Below the pieces are notes generated by a model. The model saw nothing but the letters and a program-made list of their open reading frames with translations, ran no database searches and was not told the origin of the DNA. A DNA stretch of 64,000 bases, taken from positions 124,001 to 188,000 of the forward strand of contig NZ_JAERRH010000004.1 of NCBI RefSeq assembly GCF_016741855.1, given 5' to 3'. Made by a program: the position numbers and the translations under genes. Position 1 is the first letter of the stretch, and the number at the start of each line of letters is the position of its first letter. This DNA is from Streptomyces musisoli (GTDB lineage: Bacteria > Actinomycetota > Actinomycetes > Streptomycetales > Streptomycetaceae). This document shows positions 1-9,551 of this stretch, piece after piece.

Positions 1-2
1 CG

Positions 3-1196
<1,194 letters not shown>

Positions 1197-1224
1197 CCCG
1201 GCCCGGCCGGCCTCGGCACGGGAC

Positions 1225-3990
1225 TCACAGCCCCCGCGCCGCGTAGGCCCGGACGTCCGCGTCCGAGTCGGCCGTGGCCGTGGCGAGTGCCGCCCGCGCC
1301 TCCGCCGAGGCCCGGTGCCGGCCAAGGGCCAGCACCGCCGCCTTGCGGACGTCCGCGTTGACGTCCGCGAGGGCCTTGGCAAGGGCGGGCACGGCCGTAT
1401 CGACGGCCGCGGCCGACAGCGCGCCCGCGGCGCCCGACCGGACCTGCCAGGCCGGGTCGGACAGGGCGGCCACGGCACGGGCGGCGAGCGGCGGCGGGCA
1501 GCCGGTGGCGGCCAGCGCGCCGAGCGCCGCACCACGCACCAGCGGGTCGGCGTCCTCGGTGAGCCGGCCCAGCGTGACGGTCAGCAGATCCCGGTCGGAG
1601 GCGGAAACGGGCGCCGCACCGAGCGTCGCCAGGGCCTTGGCCACGGTGACCCGGACCTCCCGGGAGGGATCGTCCGCCGCGGCCGACACAGGCCGGACCG
1701 CGTCCACCGAGACCAGCGCCCGTACGGCCTCCGTCCGGACGGCGATGTCGGGGTCGTCCAGCGCCGCCGCGAACACCCCGGCCTCGGCGAGCCGCAGCGC
1801 CCGCAGCACATCGAGGGCGGCGGCACGGACCACCGGATCCGCCTGGGCGAGCGCACCGGTGAGGGCGGCACCCAGAGAGGGTTCGGGCGGCAACGTCTCG
1901 ACGAGTTCACGCAGTGAGGCGGCGGCGGTCGCGCGGACCTCGGCATCGGGATCGGCGAGCGCACCGGCGAGGGCCTGCCCGGTGCCCGGCGGCAGGGTCT
2001 CCGTGAGCACCGAGACGGCGGTGCGGCGGACCGCGGGATCCGCGTCGGTCAGATAGGGCTCGACCGCGGCGAGATCGGGCTCCGCCTCGGCCAGCCCCAG
2101 CAGCTCCAGCAGCCGGGGCGAGGCGGAGCCGCCGGCGTCCGTCCGGTCCACGAAGCCGGCGGCACGCGCGGACGAGGGCCCCGCGGCCACCGGCGCCACC
2201 TCGCGCGGCCCGGCCGTGGCCACGTGTTCGGGACGGACCTCGCCCAGGTGCCGGGAGGGACCGCCGACAGGCGTGAACTCCTCCACCGGAACCAGATAGG
2301 GAGCCACGGGACGAGCCGTGAACTCCATCGCACCAGAGGGGGACTTGTGCAGATCGAGATGGTGGAACCAGGAGACGTCGTCGCGCCCGGGGTGGTCGAG
2401 ACGTTCGTGATAGAGGCCCCAGCGGGACTCGGTACGGGCCAGGGAAGCGCGGGCGGCCATCTCCGCGCAGTCACGTATGAAGGTGACCTCGGCGCAGCGC
2501 ATCAACTCGTGCGGCGTGCGGGCACCCATCGCGTCGATGTCGGCGCGCATCCGCTCGAACGCCTCCAGCGCCAGGGAGAGCCGCGCGCCGGACTTCGGCG
2601 GTGCCACGTAGTCGTTCACGAAGCGGCGCAGCTTGTACTCGACCTGGGGCTGCGGCGGGCCGTCCGGGTTGCGCAGCGGACGGTAGATCAGCTCGTGCGC
2701 CTCGCGCACCTGGTCCGCGGGAAGCTCGCCTTCGTACGCCGAGTACCGGGCGGCGTCGGCACCGGCGAGGTCACCGAAGACGAAGGCGCCGATCATGTAG
2801 TTGTGCGGGACGCAGGCGAGGTCGCCGGCGGCGTACAGACGAGGGACGGTCGTGCGCGCGTGGTCGTCGACGCGGACTCCGGAGGCGGAGTGGCCGCCGC
2901 ACAGGCCGATCTCGGAGATGTGCATCTCGATGTCGTGGGTGCGGTAGTCGTGCCCGCGGCCGGCGTGGAAGGTGCCGCGGGTCGGCCGCTCGGTGGAGTG
3001 CAGGATGGACTCCAGCGCGGAGACGGACTCCTCGGGCAGATGGCTGAGCTTGAGGTAGACCGGGCCGCGGTCGCTGGCGACCTCGGCGGCGAACTCGGCC
3101 ATCATCTGCCCGGACCAGTAGTCGGAGTCGACGAAGCGCTCGCCGTGCCGGTTGACCTGGTAGCCGCCGAAGGGATTGGCGACGTAGGCACAGGCCGGCC
3201 CGTTGTAGTCCTTGATCAACGGGTTGATCTGGAAGCACTCGATACCGGTCAGCTCGGCGCCCGCGTGGTAGGCCATGGCGTACCCGTCACCGGCGTTGGT
3301 GGGGTTCTCGTAGGTGCCGTAGAGGTAACCGGACGCGGGCAGGCCGAGCCGGCCGCAGGCACCGGTCGCGAGGATCACCGCGCCCGCGCGGACGGTGACG
3401 AAGCCGCCGGTACGCGTGTTGAAACCGACCGCGCCCACGGCCTGCCCCCGGGCGGTGAGGACCCGGACCGGCATCACCCGGTTCTCGATCCGGATCCGCT
3501 CCCGCATCTCGCGCCGCCGCAACTGCCGGTACAGGACCTTTTTGACGTCCTTGCCCTCTGGCATCGGCAGTACGTACGAGCCGGAGCGATGGACCTGGCG
3601 GACCGCGTACTCGCCGTGCTCGTCCTTCTCGAACTTGACCCCGTACGACTCCAGCCGCTGCACCATCGCGAAGCCACGGATGGCGGTCTGACGGACGGTG
3701 GACTGGTCGACGATGCCGTCGTTGGCGCGGGTGATCTCGGCGACGTAGTCGTCGGGCTCGGCACGACCGGGGATGACCGCGTTGTTGACGCCGTCCATGC
3801 CCATGGCGAGCGCGCCGGAGTGCCGGACATGGGCCTTCTCCAGCAGCAGGACGCTCGCGCCGCGCTCGGCGGCGGTCAGCGCGGCCATGGTGCCGGCGGT
3901 CCCTCCGCCAATGACGAGGACGTCGCAGGTCAGCTCCTCGGCGTCGGTGACGGCGGGAATCTGCAAGGGGGTGGGCGCGGGGGAGGTCAC
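1225..3990 (-). CDS. AprA/FrdA-like FAD flavoprotein with C-terminal HEAT repeats
   Basis: A 921-residue FAD-dependent oxidoreductase of the fumarate reductase/succinate dehydrogenase/APS reductase alpha superfamily. The dinucleotide-binding motif GGGTAG sits at residues 28-33, and a second FAD contact (RLYAAGDL) lies near residue 385. Family members usually end near residue 600; here about 290 more residues form roughly eight or nine HEAT repeats (recurring DxDAxVRxxAxxAL). The start is GTG at 3990, with AAGG about 8 nt upstream. It is the last gene of an operon with a sulfonate/nitrate-type ABC importer and an AprB-like ferredoxin, 11 bp after the ATPase gene. Inferred role: redox step on an imported, probably sulfur-containing, substrate; the substrate is not known. 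The HEAT tail could be a docking platform. Confidence 0.85.
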   Translation of the reverse strand: MTSPAPTPLQIPAVTDAEELTCDVLVIGGGTAGTMAALTAAERGASVLLLEKAHVRHSGALAMGMDGVNNAVIPGRAEPDDYVAEITRANDGIVDQSTVRQTAIRGFAMVQRLESYGVKFEKDEHGEYAVRQVHRSGSYVLPMPEGKDVKKVLYRQLRRREMRERIRIENRVMPVRVLTARGQAVGAVGFNTRTGGFVTVRAGAVILATGACGRLGLPASGYLYGTYENPTNAGDGYAMAYHAGAELTGIECFQINPLIKDYNGPACAYVANPFGGYQVNRHGERFVDSDYWSGQMMAEFAAEVASDRGPVYLKLSHLPEESVSALESILHSTERPTRGTFHAGRGHDYRTHDIEMHISEIGLCGGHSASGVRVDDHARTTVPRLYAAGDLACVPHNYMIGAFVFGDLAGADAARYSAYEGELPADQVREAHELIYRPLRNPDGPPQPQVEYKLRRFVNDYVAPPKSGARLSLALEAFERMRADIDAMGARTPHELMRCAEVTFIRDCAEMAARASLARTESRWGLYHERLDHPGRDDVSWFHHLDLHKSPSGAMEFTARPVAPYLVPVEEFTPVGGPSRHLGEVRPEHVATAGPREVAPVAAGPSSARAAGFVDRTDAGGSASPRLLELLGLAEAEPDLAAVEPYLTDADPAVRRTAVSVLTETLPPGTGQALAGALADPDAEVRATAAASLRELVETLPPEPSLGAALTGALAQADPVVRAAALDVLRALRLAEAGVFAAALDDPDIAVRTEAVRALVSVDAVRPVSAAADDPSREVRVTVAKALATLGAAPVSASDRDLLTVTLGRLTEDADPLVRGAALGALAATGCPPPLAARAVAALSDPAWQVRSGAAGALSAAAVDTAVPALAKALADVNADVRKAAVLALGRHRASAEARAALATATADSDADVRAYAARGL

Positions 3991-4001
3991 CGGGATGCCT
4001 T

Positions 4002-4790
4002 TCAGGAACCGAGCGAGGTCAGGATGTCGCGGCGCAGCGCCGCGCGGGCCGGATCGTCGAAGGCCGTACGGTCACGGGGGCGCGGCACCTCGCGCACGGC
4101 GGACACGCGCCCGGAGCCGATCAGGGCCACACGGTCGCCGAGGAAGAGGGCCTCGTCCACGTCGTGCGTAACGAAGACGACGGTCGCGCCCGTACCGCGC
4201 AACACCTCCACCAGCAGGTCCTGCATGCCGGAGCGGGTCTGGGCGTCGAGGGCGCCGAAGGGCTCGTCCATGAGGACCGCGCGCGGGCTGTCGGCCAGGG
4301 CTCGGGCCAACTGGGCGCGCTGGCGCTGCCCGCCGGACACCCGGTGCGGCAACTGCCCCGCCTGCACGCTGAGGCCCACCCGCGCGAGCCACGCCTCGGC
4401 CCGGGAGCGCCGCTCCGCGCGGGGGACGCCCCTGATGGCGAGGGGGAGTTCGACGTTTCCGCGCAGGGTGCGCCAGGGCAGCAGCGCGTCCTCCTGGAAG
4501 ACCAGCGCGCGGTCGGCGGACGGCCCGGTGAGCGGCCTGCCGTCCACCTCGGCCGTGCCGCCCAGCGGCGGCAGCAGCCCGGCGAGCGTGCGCAACAACG
4601 TGGACTTGCCGCAGCCGGAAGGGCCGACGACGGTGAGGATCTCGCCGGCGGCGACCTCCAGGTCGACGCCGTCGAGGACCGGGGCGTCCGGGCGGCCGAG
4701 GACGGCCGAGCGAAAGGCGAGGCGGGTGCCGCGCACCGCCTTGGGTGCTGGTGCGGCGGGAGCGGTGACGGTCTCAGACGAGGTGCTCAT
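4002..4790 (-). CDS. ABC importer ATP-binding protein (SsuB/TauB/NrtD type)
   Basis: A 262-residue cytoplasmic nucleotide-binding subunit. Walker A is GPSGCGKST (residues 56-64), the signature is VSGGQRQRAQLARAL and Walker B is AVLMDEPFGALD, followed by the switch histidine in FVTHDVDEAL. The family imports aliphatic sulfonates, taurine, nitrate or cyanate. The gene overlaps the end of the permease gene by 17 bp and precedes the flavoprotein gene by 11 bp, so translation is probably coupled. The N-terminal 20 residues are Ala/Pro-rich and unlike the family core. The transported substrate cannot be read from this subunit. Confidence 0.92.
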   Translation of the reverse strand: MSTSSETVTAPAAPAPKAVRGTRLAFRSAVLGRPDAPVLDGVDLEVAAGEILTVVGPSGCGKSTLLRTLAGLLPPLGGTAEVDGRPLTGPSADRALVFQEDALLPWRTLRGNVELPLAIRGVPRAERRSRAEAWLARVGLSVQAGQLPHRVSGGQRQRAQLARALADSPRAVLMDEPFGALDAQTRSGMQDLLVEVLRGTGATVVFVTHDVDEALFLGDRVALIGSGRVSAVREVPRPRDRTAFDDPARAALRRDILTSLGS

Positions 4791-5688
4791 CGCGGGCCTC
4801 CTCGGCGTCGTTCTGGCCCTGTTGCTCGGACTGGGCCTGCTGCTCGGGATCGTTGTCGGGGTGAGCGGGGGCGGCCAGGGGCCGGGGAGCGCGGGTGCGG
4901 CCTGCGGGCACGTACGAGGTGCGGGGCAGCCAGCGGGTCAGCCGGCGGCCGAGGAGTTCCACGGCCGTCGAGGTGATCCAGCCGAGCACACCGATCGTGA
5001 CCATGCCGACGAAGACGTCCGGGTAGTCGACCACCGTGTAGTCCTGCCAGGTGCGGTAGCCGACGCCGTACTGGCCGGAGATCATCTCCGCGGAGATCAC
5101 ACAGATCCAGGACACGCCGATCCCCACCGACAGCCCGCCGAAGATGCCGGGCAGCGCGCCCGGCAGTACGACCGAGCCGAGGATCCGCAGCCGGCCGCCG
5201 CCCATGGTGCGCACCGCCTCCTCCCAGACCGGGGTCAGCGCGCGGACCGCGTGCCGGGTGGAGACGAGCACGGGGAAGAAGGCGGCGGTGCAGGTGATGA
5301 AGACGATGCCCTGTTCGTTCGAGGGGAACAGGAGGATCGCGACCGGGACGAGGGCGATCGCCGGGATCGGGCGGACGACCTCGAGCACCGGGCCGAGCAG
5401 GTCCTCGGCCAGACGGGAGCGGGCCACGAGCACGCCCGTCGCCACGCCGAGGACGGCCGCGAGCGCGAAGCCGGTCAGGATGCGGGTGAGGCTGTCGGTG
5501 AGGTCGGTCCAGTAGTCGTCCCCGGAGAGCCGGCCGGCGAAGGCGTGAGCCACGTCGGTGACCGTCGGGAACTGCGAGAAACGCAGCCACAGGTCGATGT
5601 CCAGGCTGGTCAACAGCTGCCACAGACCGAGAGCGGCGGCCAGGGAGGCGGTCCGCAGCGCATACCGGGACAGGGGCCGCCGGGTCAT
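4774..5688 (-). CDS. ABC importer permease (SsuC/TauC/NrtB type)
   Basis: A 304-residue inner-membrane permease with about six transmembrane segments and the BPD_transp_1 coupling region near ALPGIFGGLSVGIGVSW. The usual EAA loop that contacts the ATPase is recognisable around EEAVRTMGGGRLR. The last 40 residues are a charged Gln/Glu-rich cytoplasmic tail (EQQAQSEQQGQND) beyond the normal family end. Its start overlaps the binding-protein stop by 4 bp (ATGA), and its end overlaps the ATPase start by 17 bp, placing all three in one operon. It is predicted to form a homodimeric channel with the adjacent ATPase. Confidence 0.92.
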   Translation of the reverse strand: MTRRPLSRYALRTASLAAALGLWQLLTSLDIDLWLRFSQFPTVTDVAHAFAGRLSGDDYWTDLTDSLTRILTGFALAAVLGVATGVLVARSRLAEDLLGPVLEVVRPIPAIALVPVAILLFPSNEQGIVFITCTAAFFPVLVSTRHAVRALTPVWEEAVRTMGGGRLRILGSVVLPGALPGIFGGLSVGIGVSWICVISAEMISGQYGVGYRTWQDYTVVDYPDVFVGMVTIGVLGWITSTAVELLGRRLTRWLPRTSYVPAGRTRAPRPLAAPAHPDNDPEQQAQSEQQGQNDAEEARDEHLV

Positions 5689-7031
5689 GAGGCCCGCTCC
5701 AGGGCCTCACGGTACGACACCGTCCGCGCGCCGCCGTGGGCGGAGACGTAGTCCTGTGCGGTGGCCGGTGTGACGAAGGGCAGTAGCTGGTCGCCGTCGG
5801 ACACCCAGACCGCCTTGTCGGCGAACCAGAGGGTGCCGGTGGTGGCGTCGGGCACGTAGGCGGCGCGGATGCCGTCCTGGTGTGCCGCCAGGTGGGCCAG
5901 CAGTTGCTTCGGCGACTTGAAGGAGAGTGTCTTGTCGCTTCCCTCGGCCCAGGCCTCGCTCGCGGCCGGCGGGGGCGGCGCGGTGAGCCGCTTGGCGTAC
6001 GACGCGCCGAGGGCCTTCTTCACGTACCGGTCGTCGACGAAGGAGTCCACGTCGATGTCGCCGGTCAGTTTGGCGGCCTTCAACACGGACACGTCCTTCT
6101 TCAGGGCGGAGACCAGCCGCGGTGCCAGAGCCGGGTTGAACGTGGCTATGCCGTGGGCGCCGTTGTAGAGGTAGACGACCTCGGCGGGCAGGCCGGTGGC
6201 CTCGGCGACCTTCTCGGCGGCGGTGACGGGATGGCTGTCGAGGTAGTCCGTCGCCTGGTCCTGGGCCTTGAGGAAGGCTTCCAGGACGGCCGGGTGCTGC
6301 TGGGAGAAGTCCTCGCGGGCGGTGACGCCGTGGAACGTGGGCAGGTTCAGCTGGGCGCCGTCGTACAGGGCCTTCGCCTTGCCCTGGTAGGCGAGCAGGC
6401 CCGGCCAGGCCACGAACTGGGACAGTGCGTCCACGCTGCCGGAGGACAGCGCTGAAGCGCCTACCGCGGGCTGCTGGTTGAGCTTGGAGATCCCCTTGTC
6501 CGGGTCGATGCCGGCGCGCTGCAGGGCGCGTACGAGGGTGCCGTCGGCAGCCGAGCCGACGCTCGTGGAGACCTTCTTGTCCTTCAGTTCCTTCAGGGAC
6601 GTGAGGGTGGAGTCCGGTGCGGTGACGACGGTGTTGAGTCCGCCGCGCAGGTTGTAGCCGGTGACGGAGACCAGGTGGGTCGGGCGGCCGAGCTGCTTGC
6701 CGCGGGCCGCGTTGAGCAGCAGCGGGAAGTCACCCATCGAACCGATGTCGATCTTGCCGGCGGTCATCTGTGCGGTGATCGGGGCGCCGGTGGCGTAGTC
6801 CTGCCAGTCGACCTTGTAGGTGTGGCCGTCGTGCAGGGAGTTGAGCTGCTTCTCGAAGTATCCGAGGGAGCGCAGCAGGGTCCCCGCGGTGACGGTATTG
6901 ATGGTCTTGGACTGGTAGCCGACGGTCACGGTGACCGTGGAGCCGCTGCCCGCCTCCGCGCTGCCGCCGCAGGCGGTCAGGGGCAGCAGGAGCGTGGCGG
7001 CGGACAGGGCGACTGCCGTGCGTCGTTTCAT
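5685..7031 (-). CDS. ABC importer substrate-binding lipoprotein (SsuA/NrtA-like)
   Basis: A 448-residue extracellular solute-binding lipoprotein. The signal peptide carries positive residues KRR followed by a hydrophobic core and a lipobox LTAC with the modified cysteine at residue 21. The body resembles the periplasmic binding protein type II fold of sulfonate/nitrate systems (TVGYQSKTINTVTAGTL, then GSMGDFPLLLNAARG). A C-terminal extension beyond residue 350 contains a strand-rich segment (TGTLWFADKAVWVSDGDQLL) that is longer than in typical SsuA. The ATG at 7031 was chosen because everything upstream in frame is unrelated shadow sequence and the lipobox follows directly. The gene sits 14 bp after the ferredoxin. 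Confidence 0.88.
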   Translation of the reverse strand: MKRRTAVALSAATLLLPLTACGGSAEAGSGSTVTVTVGYQSKTINTVTAGTLLRSLGYFEKQLNSLHDGHTYKVDWQDYATGAPITAQMTAGKIDIGSMGDFPLLLNAARGKQLGRPTHLVSVTGYNLRGGLNTVVTAPDSTLTSLKELKDKKVSTSVGSAADGTLVRALQRAGIDPDKGISKLNQQPAVGASALSSGSVDALSQFVAWPGLLAYQGKAKALYDGAQLNLPTFHGVTAREDFSQQHPAVLEAFLKAQDQATDYLDSHPVTAAEKVAEATGLPAEVVYLYNGAHGIATFNPALAPRLVSALKKDVSVLKAAKLTGDIDVDSFVDDRYVKKALGASYAKRLTAPPPPAASEAWAEGSDKTLSFKSPKQLLAHLAAHQDGIRAAYVPDATTGTLWFADKAVWVSDGDQLLPFVTPATAQDYVSAHGGARTVSYREALERAS

Positions 7032-7045
7032 GGTGGTTGTACCTC

Positions 7046-7273
7046 TCACCGCAGCAGGTAGGGCATGTTGACCGTGACGGCCCCGGTGGGGCAGCGCGCC
7101 GCGCACGGGCCGCAGTACCAGCACTCGTCGACGTGCATGTACGCCGTGCCGCTGCTGTCGTCGATGGCGAGGGAGTCCAGCGGGCACATGTCCACGCAGA
7201 GGGTGCAGCCGTCGATGCACTTCGACTCGTCGATGGTCACGGGCACGTCGGCCCGCTGGGGCGCCAAGGGCAT
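7046..7273 (-). CDS. 2x[4Fe-4S] ferredoxin, AprB-like
   Basis: A 75-residue ferredoxin. The first cluster motif is C19-x3-C23-x2-C26-x3-C30 followed by Pro; the second is C51-x2-C54-x2-C57-x3-C61 followed by Pro. Each set supplies four ligands, so two [4Fe-4S] clusters are expected. It lies in the same operon as the AprA/FrdA-like flavoprotein, the arrangement seen for APS reductase alpha and beta subunits, so it probably passes electrons to or from that flavoprotein. The start at 7273 (MPLAPQ) is 32 bp after the GntR gene stop, and 14 bp separate its stop from the binding-protein start. Confidence 0.9.
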   Translation of the reverse strand: MPLAPQRADVPVTIDESKCIDGCTLCVDMCPLDSLAIDDSSGTAYMHVDECWYCGPCAARCPTGAVTVNMPYLLR

Positions 7274-7305
7274 GGCTGTCTCCAGGAAACGTGCAGGCAG
7301 GGTGG

Positions 7306-8097
7306 TTACGACCGGTGCAGCAGGCCGCTCATGGTGATGCGGTCGCCGCGGAAGCGGATGAACTCCAGGTCGACGGGGCGGCCGTCGGCGAGGTGTGTGA
7401 GCCGCTCCAGCATCAGCACGGCGGCGCCGCGCGGGGCCTGGAGGACGGCCGCGGAATGTGCGTCCGCGTTCACCGCCTCCAGGGTGATCTCGGCGTGGCC
7501 GAGAGGCCGGCCGGTGATGGCTTCCAGGAGCCGGAAGACATCGGTGTTCTCCAGGTCGGCGCCGAGCAGGGAGGCGCCGATGTCGAGCGGGATGTAGGTG
7601 ACGTCGAGAGAGAGGGGGAGGCCGTTCAGGCGGCGCAGGCGTTCGATGTAGAGGACGTCGGCGCCGGCCGGGACGCGGAGGCGTTCGGCCACGGGGACGG
7701 GTGCGGGAGCGGGGCCCATGGTGCGGACCTCGTTGGTGACGCGGCCGTGTTCGCGGAGGGTTTCCGCGAGGCCCATGAGGCGGTCGAGCCCGTGGGGGTA
7801 TTTCCGGGCGACGACGACGGTGCCGACTCCGGGCAGCCGGTCCACCAGGCCCTCGGCCCGGAGCAGGTCCAGGGCCTGACGGACGGTGTTGCGGGAGGCG
7901 CGGTAGTCGGTGGCGAGGATGGACTCGTGAGGAAGGGTGCCGCCGTCCTGGTAAGCGCCGGTGAGGATCTGGCGGCGTAGTAGGTCGGCGAGCTGCCGAG
8001 CCCGGTCCGCACGCAGCCGACGCCGTGCGCGGTGGGCTGCGACGGTAGTCGCGGCGCCCTGCCCGGCATGGTCTCGGGGGCGGTCGTTGGCTGGCAT
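7306..8097 (-). CDS. GntR/HutC-family transcriptional regulator
   Basis: A 263-residue regulator. The N-terminal winged helix-turn-helix spans about residues 30-95 (DYRASRNTVRQALDLLRAEGL is its recognition part) and is followed by a UTRA effector-binding domain ending GDRITMSGLL. HutC-type regulators bind small-molecule ligands through UTRA and usually repress a neighbouring operon. The gene precedes the ferredoxin by 32 bp on the same strand, so it is probably the first gene of the flavoprotein/ABC operon. An in-frame ATG at 8109 is an alternative start; neither has a strong ribosome binding site. A palindrome lies directly upstream and suggests self-control. Confidence 0.88.
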   Translation of the reverse strand: MPANDRPRDHAGQGAATTVAAHRARRRLRADRARQLADLLRRQILTGAYQDGGTLPHESILATDYRASRNTVRQALDLLRAEGLVDRLPGVGTVVVARKYPHGLDRLMGLAETLREHGRVTNEVRTMGPAPAPVPVAERLRVPAGADVLYIERLRRLNGLPLSLDVTYIPLDIGASLLGADLENTDVFRLLEAITGRPLGHAEITLEAVNADAHSAAVLQAPRGAAVLMLERLTHLADGRPVDLEFIRFRGDRITMSGLLHRS

Positions 8098-8108
8098 GGC
8101 TGGAACCA

Positions 8109-8121
8109 TACCTATGAGGTA
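8109..8121. promoter_or_regulatory. Candidate GntR operator
   Basis: Perfect inverted repeat TACCT-ATG-AGGTA, 12 bp upstream of the chosen GntR start. Its position in the only promoter-sized gap (133 bp) before the GntR-ferredoxin-ABC-flavoprotein operon fits an autoregulatory site. A half site TACCT recurs at 7040-7044, just upstream of the binding-protein start. Arm length is short, so this is suggestive only. Confidence 0.45.
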
Positions 8122-8230
8122 GGGAAAGACGTGTTGCTGAAGTGTTGCGCCAGGTGACGATTCCTCGGATAAGTCGCTGACATGGGCTTTTACCTCCGGG
8201 CGGGGCAAGATCTGCCACCCGGCGGCACGG

Positions 8231-9169
8231 TCAGGACAGCGCCGTCAGACCCGGAGCGAAGGTGATCAGCAGCGGCAGCAGTGGCACCAGCGCCGCCACC
8301 GTCGTCGTCAGCGCCCGGTGCCGGCGCAGCAGCCGTGGTGGTGGCTCCAGCAGGCGGTCCACGCGTTCCCCGAGGAAGCGGCGGCTGGAGTCGCAGGAGA
8401 GGACACCCCGGTGCTGGTTCAGCTCGATCAGGGCGAGGGCGGTGGTGAGGTGGCCACAGCGCCGGGACGCCGTGTCGTCGGCGGCCAGCTCGACCAGACG
8501 GTGCGTCTGGTCGCAGAAGTGGGTGAAGAGCGGCACGCGCGGGAAGCCCGTGGCGAGTGCGGTGGACAGGTGCAGCAGCCAGTCGTGGTGGGCGCGGGCG
8601 TGCCCCCGCTCGTGGGTGAGGACGGCGTCCAGTTGCAGGTCGGTGAGGCGGTGCAGCGCCCCCGTGGTGACGACCAGTTGCGGCGGGTGTCCCGGCATCC
8701 ACCAGGCGTCCGGGTACTCGTCCTCGAGCACCAGCATCGGCCCGCGTGCCGCGGGCAGCCCGGCTGGCAGCTCGGGGGCGCGTTCGCGCAGATTCGCCCG
8801 GGCCTGGCCCCGGCTGCGGCGGGCCTCGACGAGTTCGCGGGCCAGCATCGCCGTCGTCCAGGCGGCCCCGCAGGCCAGCACCACGGTGAGTACGGCGGCC
8901 CACGCCGGTGCGGTGGACAGGTCGTAGGCGGCGGTGACGGCGGGCGGCGCGGGGGCGAACACGCGGTCGCGGACGGTGTGGAAGACGGCCGCCGCGCCCA
9001 GGACCAGTGCGGTCAGGCAGCACAGCAGGACGGTGGCGACCAGGCACTGCCACACCCACAGCGCGACGACGGGGTCCCGCTCGGGCCAGGCCGCCCGGGT
9101 CAGCGCACGCGGCGCCGGCACGGCGGCCGTCAGGGCGACGACGCTCAGCAGGAGCAGGCAGACGGTCAT
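8231..9169 (-). CDS. M56-family (BlaR1-like) membrane metallopeptidase
   Basis: A 312-residue integral membrane zinc peptidase. Three hydrophobic segments fill the first 110 residues, the zinc motif HERGH appears in LTHERGHARAHHDW, and a final hydrophobic segment closes the protein near residue 290. Members of this family in Streptomyces normally sit next to a BlaI/MecI repressor and control antibiotic or stress genes by cleaving it. No BlaI gene is visible on either side here, so its target must be elsewhere or the partner was lost. The sensor penicillin-binding domain of true BlaR1 is absent, which is usual for short M56 proteins. The start ATG at 9169 leads straight into the first membrane segment. 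Confidence 0.85.
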   Translation of the reverse strand: MTVCLLLLSVVALTAAVPAPRALTRAAWPERDPVVALWVWQCLVATVLLCCLTALVLGAAAVFHTVRDRVFAPAPPAVTAAYDLSTAPAWAAVLTVVLACGAAWTTAMLARELVEARRSRGQARANLRERAPELPAGLPAARGPMLVLEDEYPDAWWMPGHPPQLVVTTGALHRLTDLQLDAVLTHERGHARAHHDWLLHLSTALATGFPRVPLFTHFCDQTHRLVELAADDTASRRCGHLTTALALIELNQHRGVLSCDSSRRFLGERVDRLLEPPPRLLRRHRALTTTVAALVPLLPLLITFAPGLTALS

Positions 9170-9551
9170 GCCGGGGCTCCGGTTCCTGGTCGGAGAGTGT
9201 GCGGGTGTCGGTGGTGCCGGGCACGCGGTGCACGGCCGTGTGCCGTGCGGGGTGCGTGTCCCTGTCAGTATGGCGAAGACGGGCGGTATGAGTCAGGTGC
9301 CGGCGGCGATCCGCCCGTATGGCGGCACGCGCGCGTGAGCGGCCCGCCGGACCCGGTGCACCGGCAGGCGTTCCCGTCGGCCGTTCCCGGTGCCTGCGCC
9401 TGGATGGCGAAGGCACCGGCGGGCCGGCTGCGTGAGGCGGGCGCGAAAGCACGTGCCGTGTACCCACCGCCTGTATCGAGCGGTGGGTACACGACGCTTC
9501 CAGGGCGGACTTGTCAGCCGCTTGCCGCGGGCCGGCCGGCGGTGTCGCCGC
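9170..9551. other. Intergenic region without a gene
   Basis: 382 bp between the M56 peptidase start and the fumarylacetoacetase stop. It holds a CACGCGCGCGTG palindrome at 9326-9337 and a strong hairpin at 9457-9493. I examined it for the BlaI-type repressor that usually accompanies M56 peptidases and found no helix-turn-helix coding sequence in any frame. Confidence 0.6.
9457..9493 (-). terminator. Hairpin terminator downstream of fumarylacetoacetase
   Basis: Perfect 14-bp inverted repeat (arms 9457-9470 and 9480-9493, 9-nt loop) lying about 60 bp past the fahA stop. No T-tract follows, which is common for Streptomyces terminators. An operator function cannot be excluded because the repeat is symmetrical. 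Confidence 0.65.

Noticed and set aside
2224..5751. A 1175-codon open frame on the plus strand opposite the flavoprotein and transporter genes
   Set aside because: Its translation is low complexity (Gly/Arg/Asp/His), lies antisense to three well-recognised genes and has no family motif. Long antisense frames are common at this G+C.
9265..9492. Small frame before the M56 peptidase as the missing BlaI
   Set aside because: No winged-helix pattern, and it overlaps the fahA terminator hairpin.
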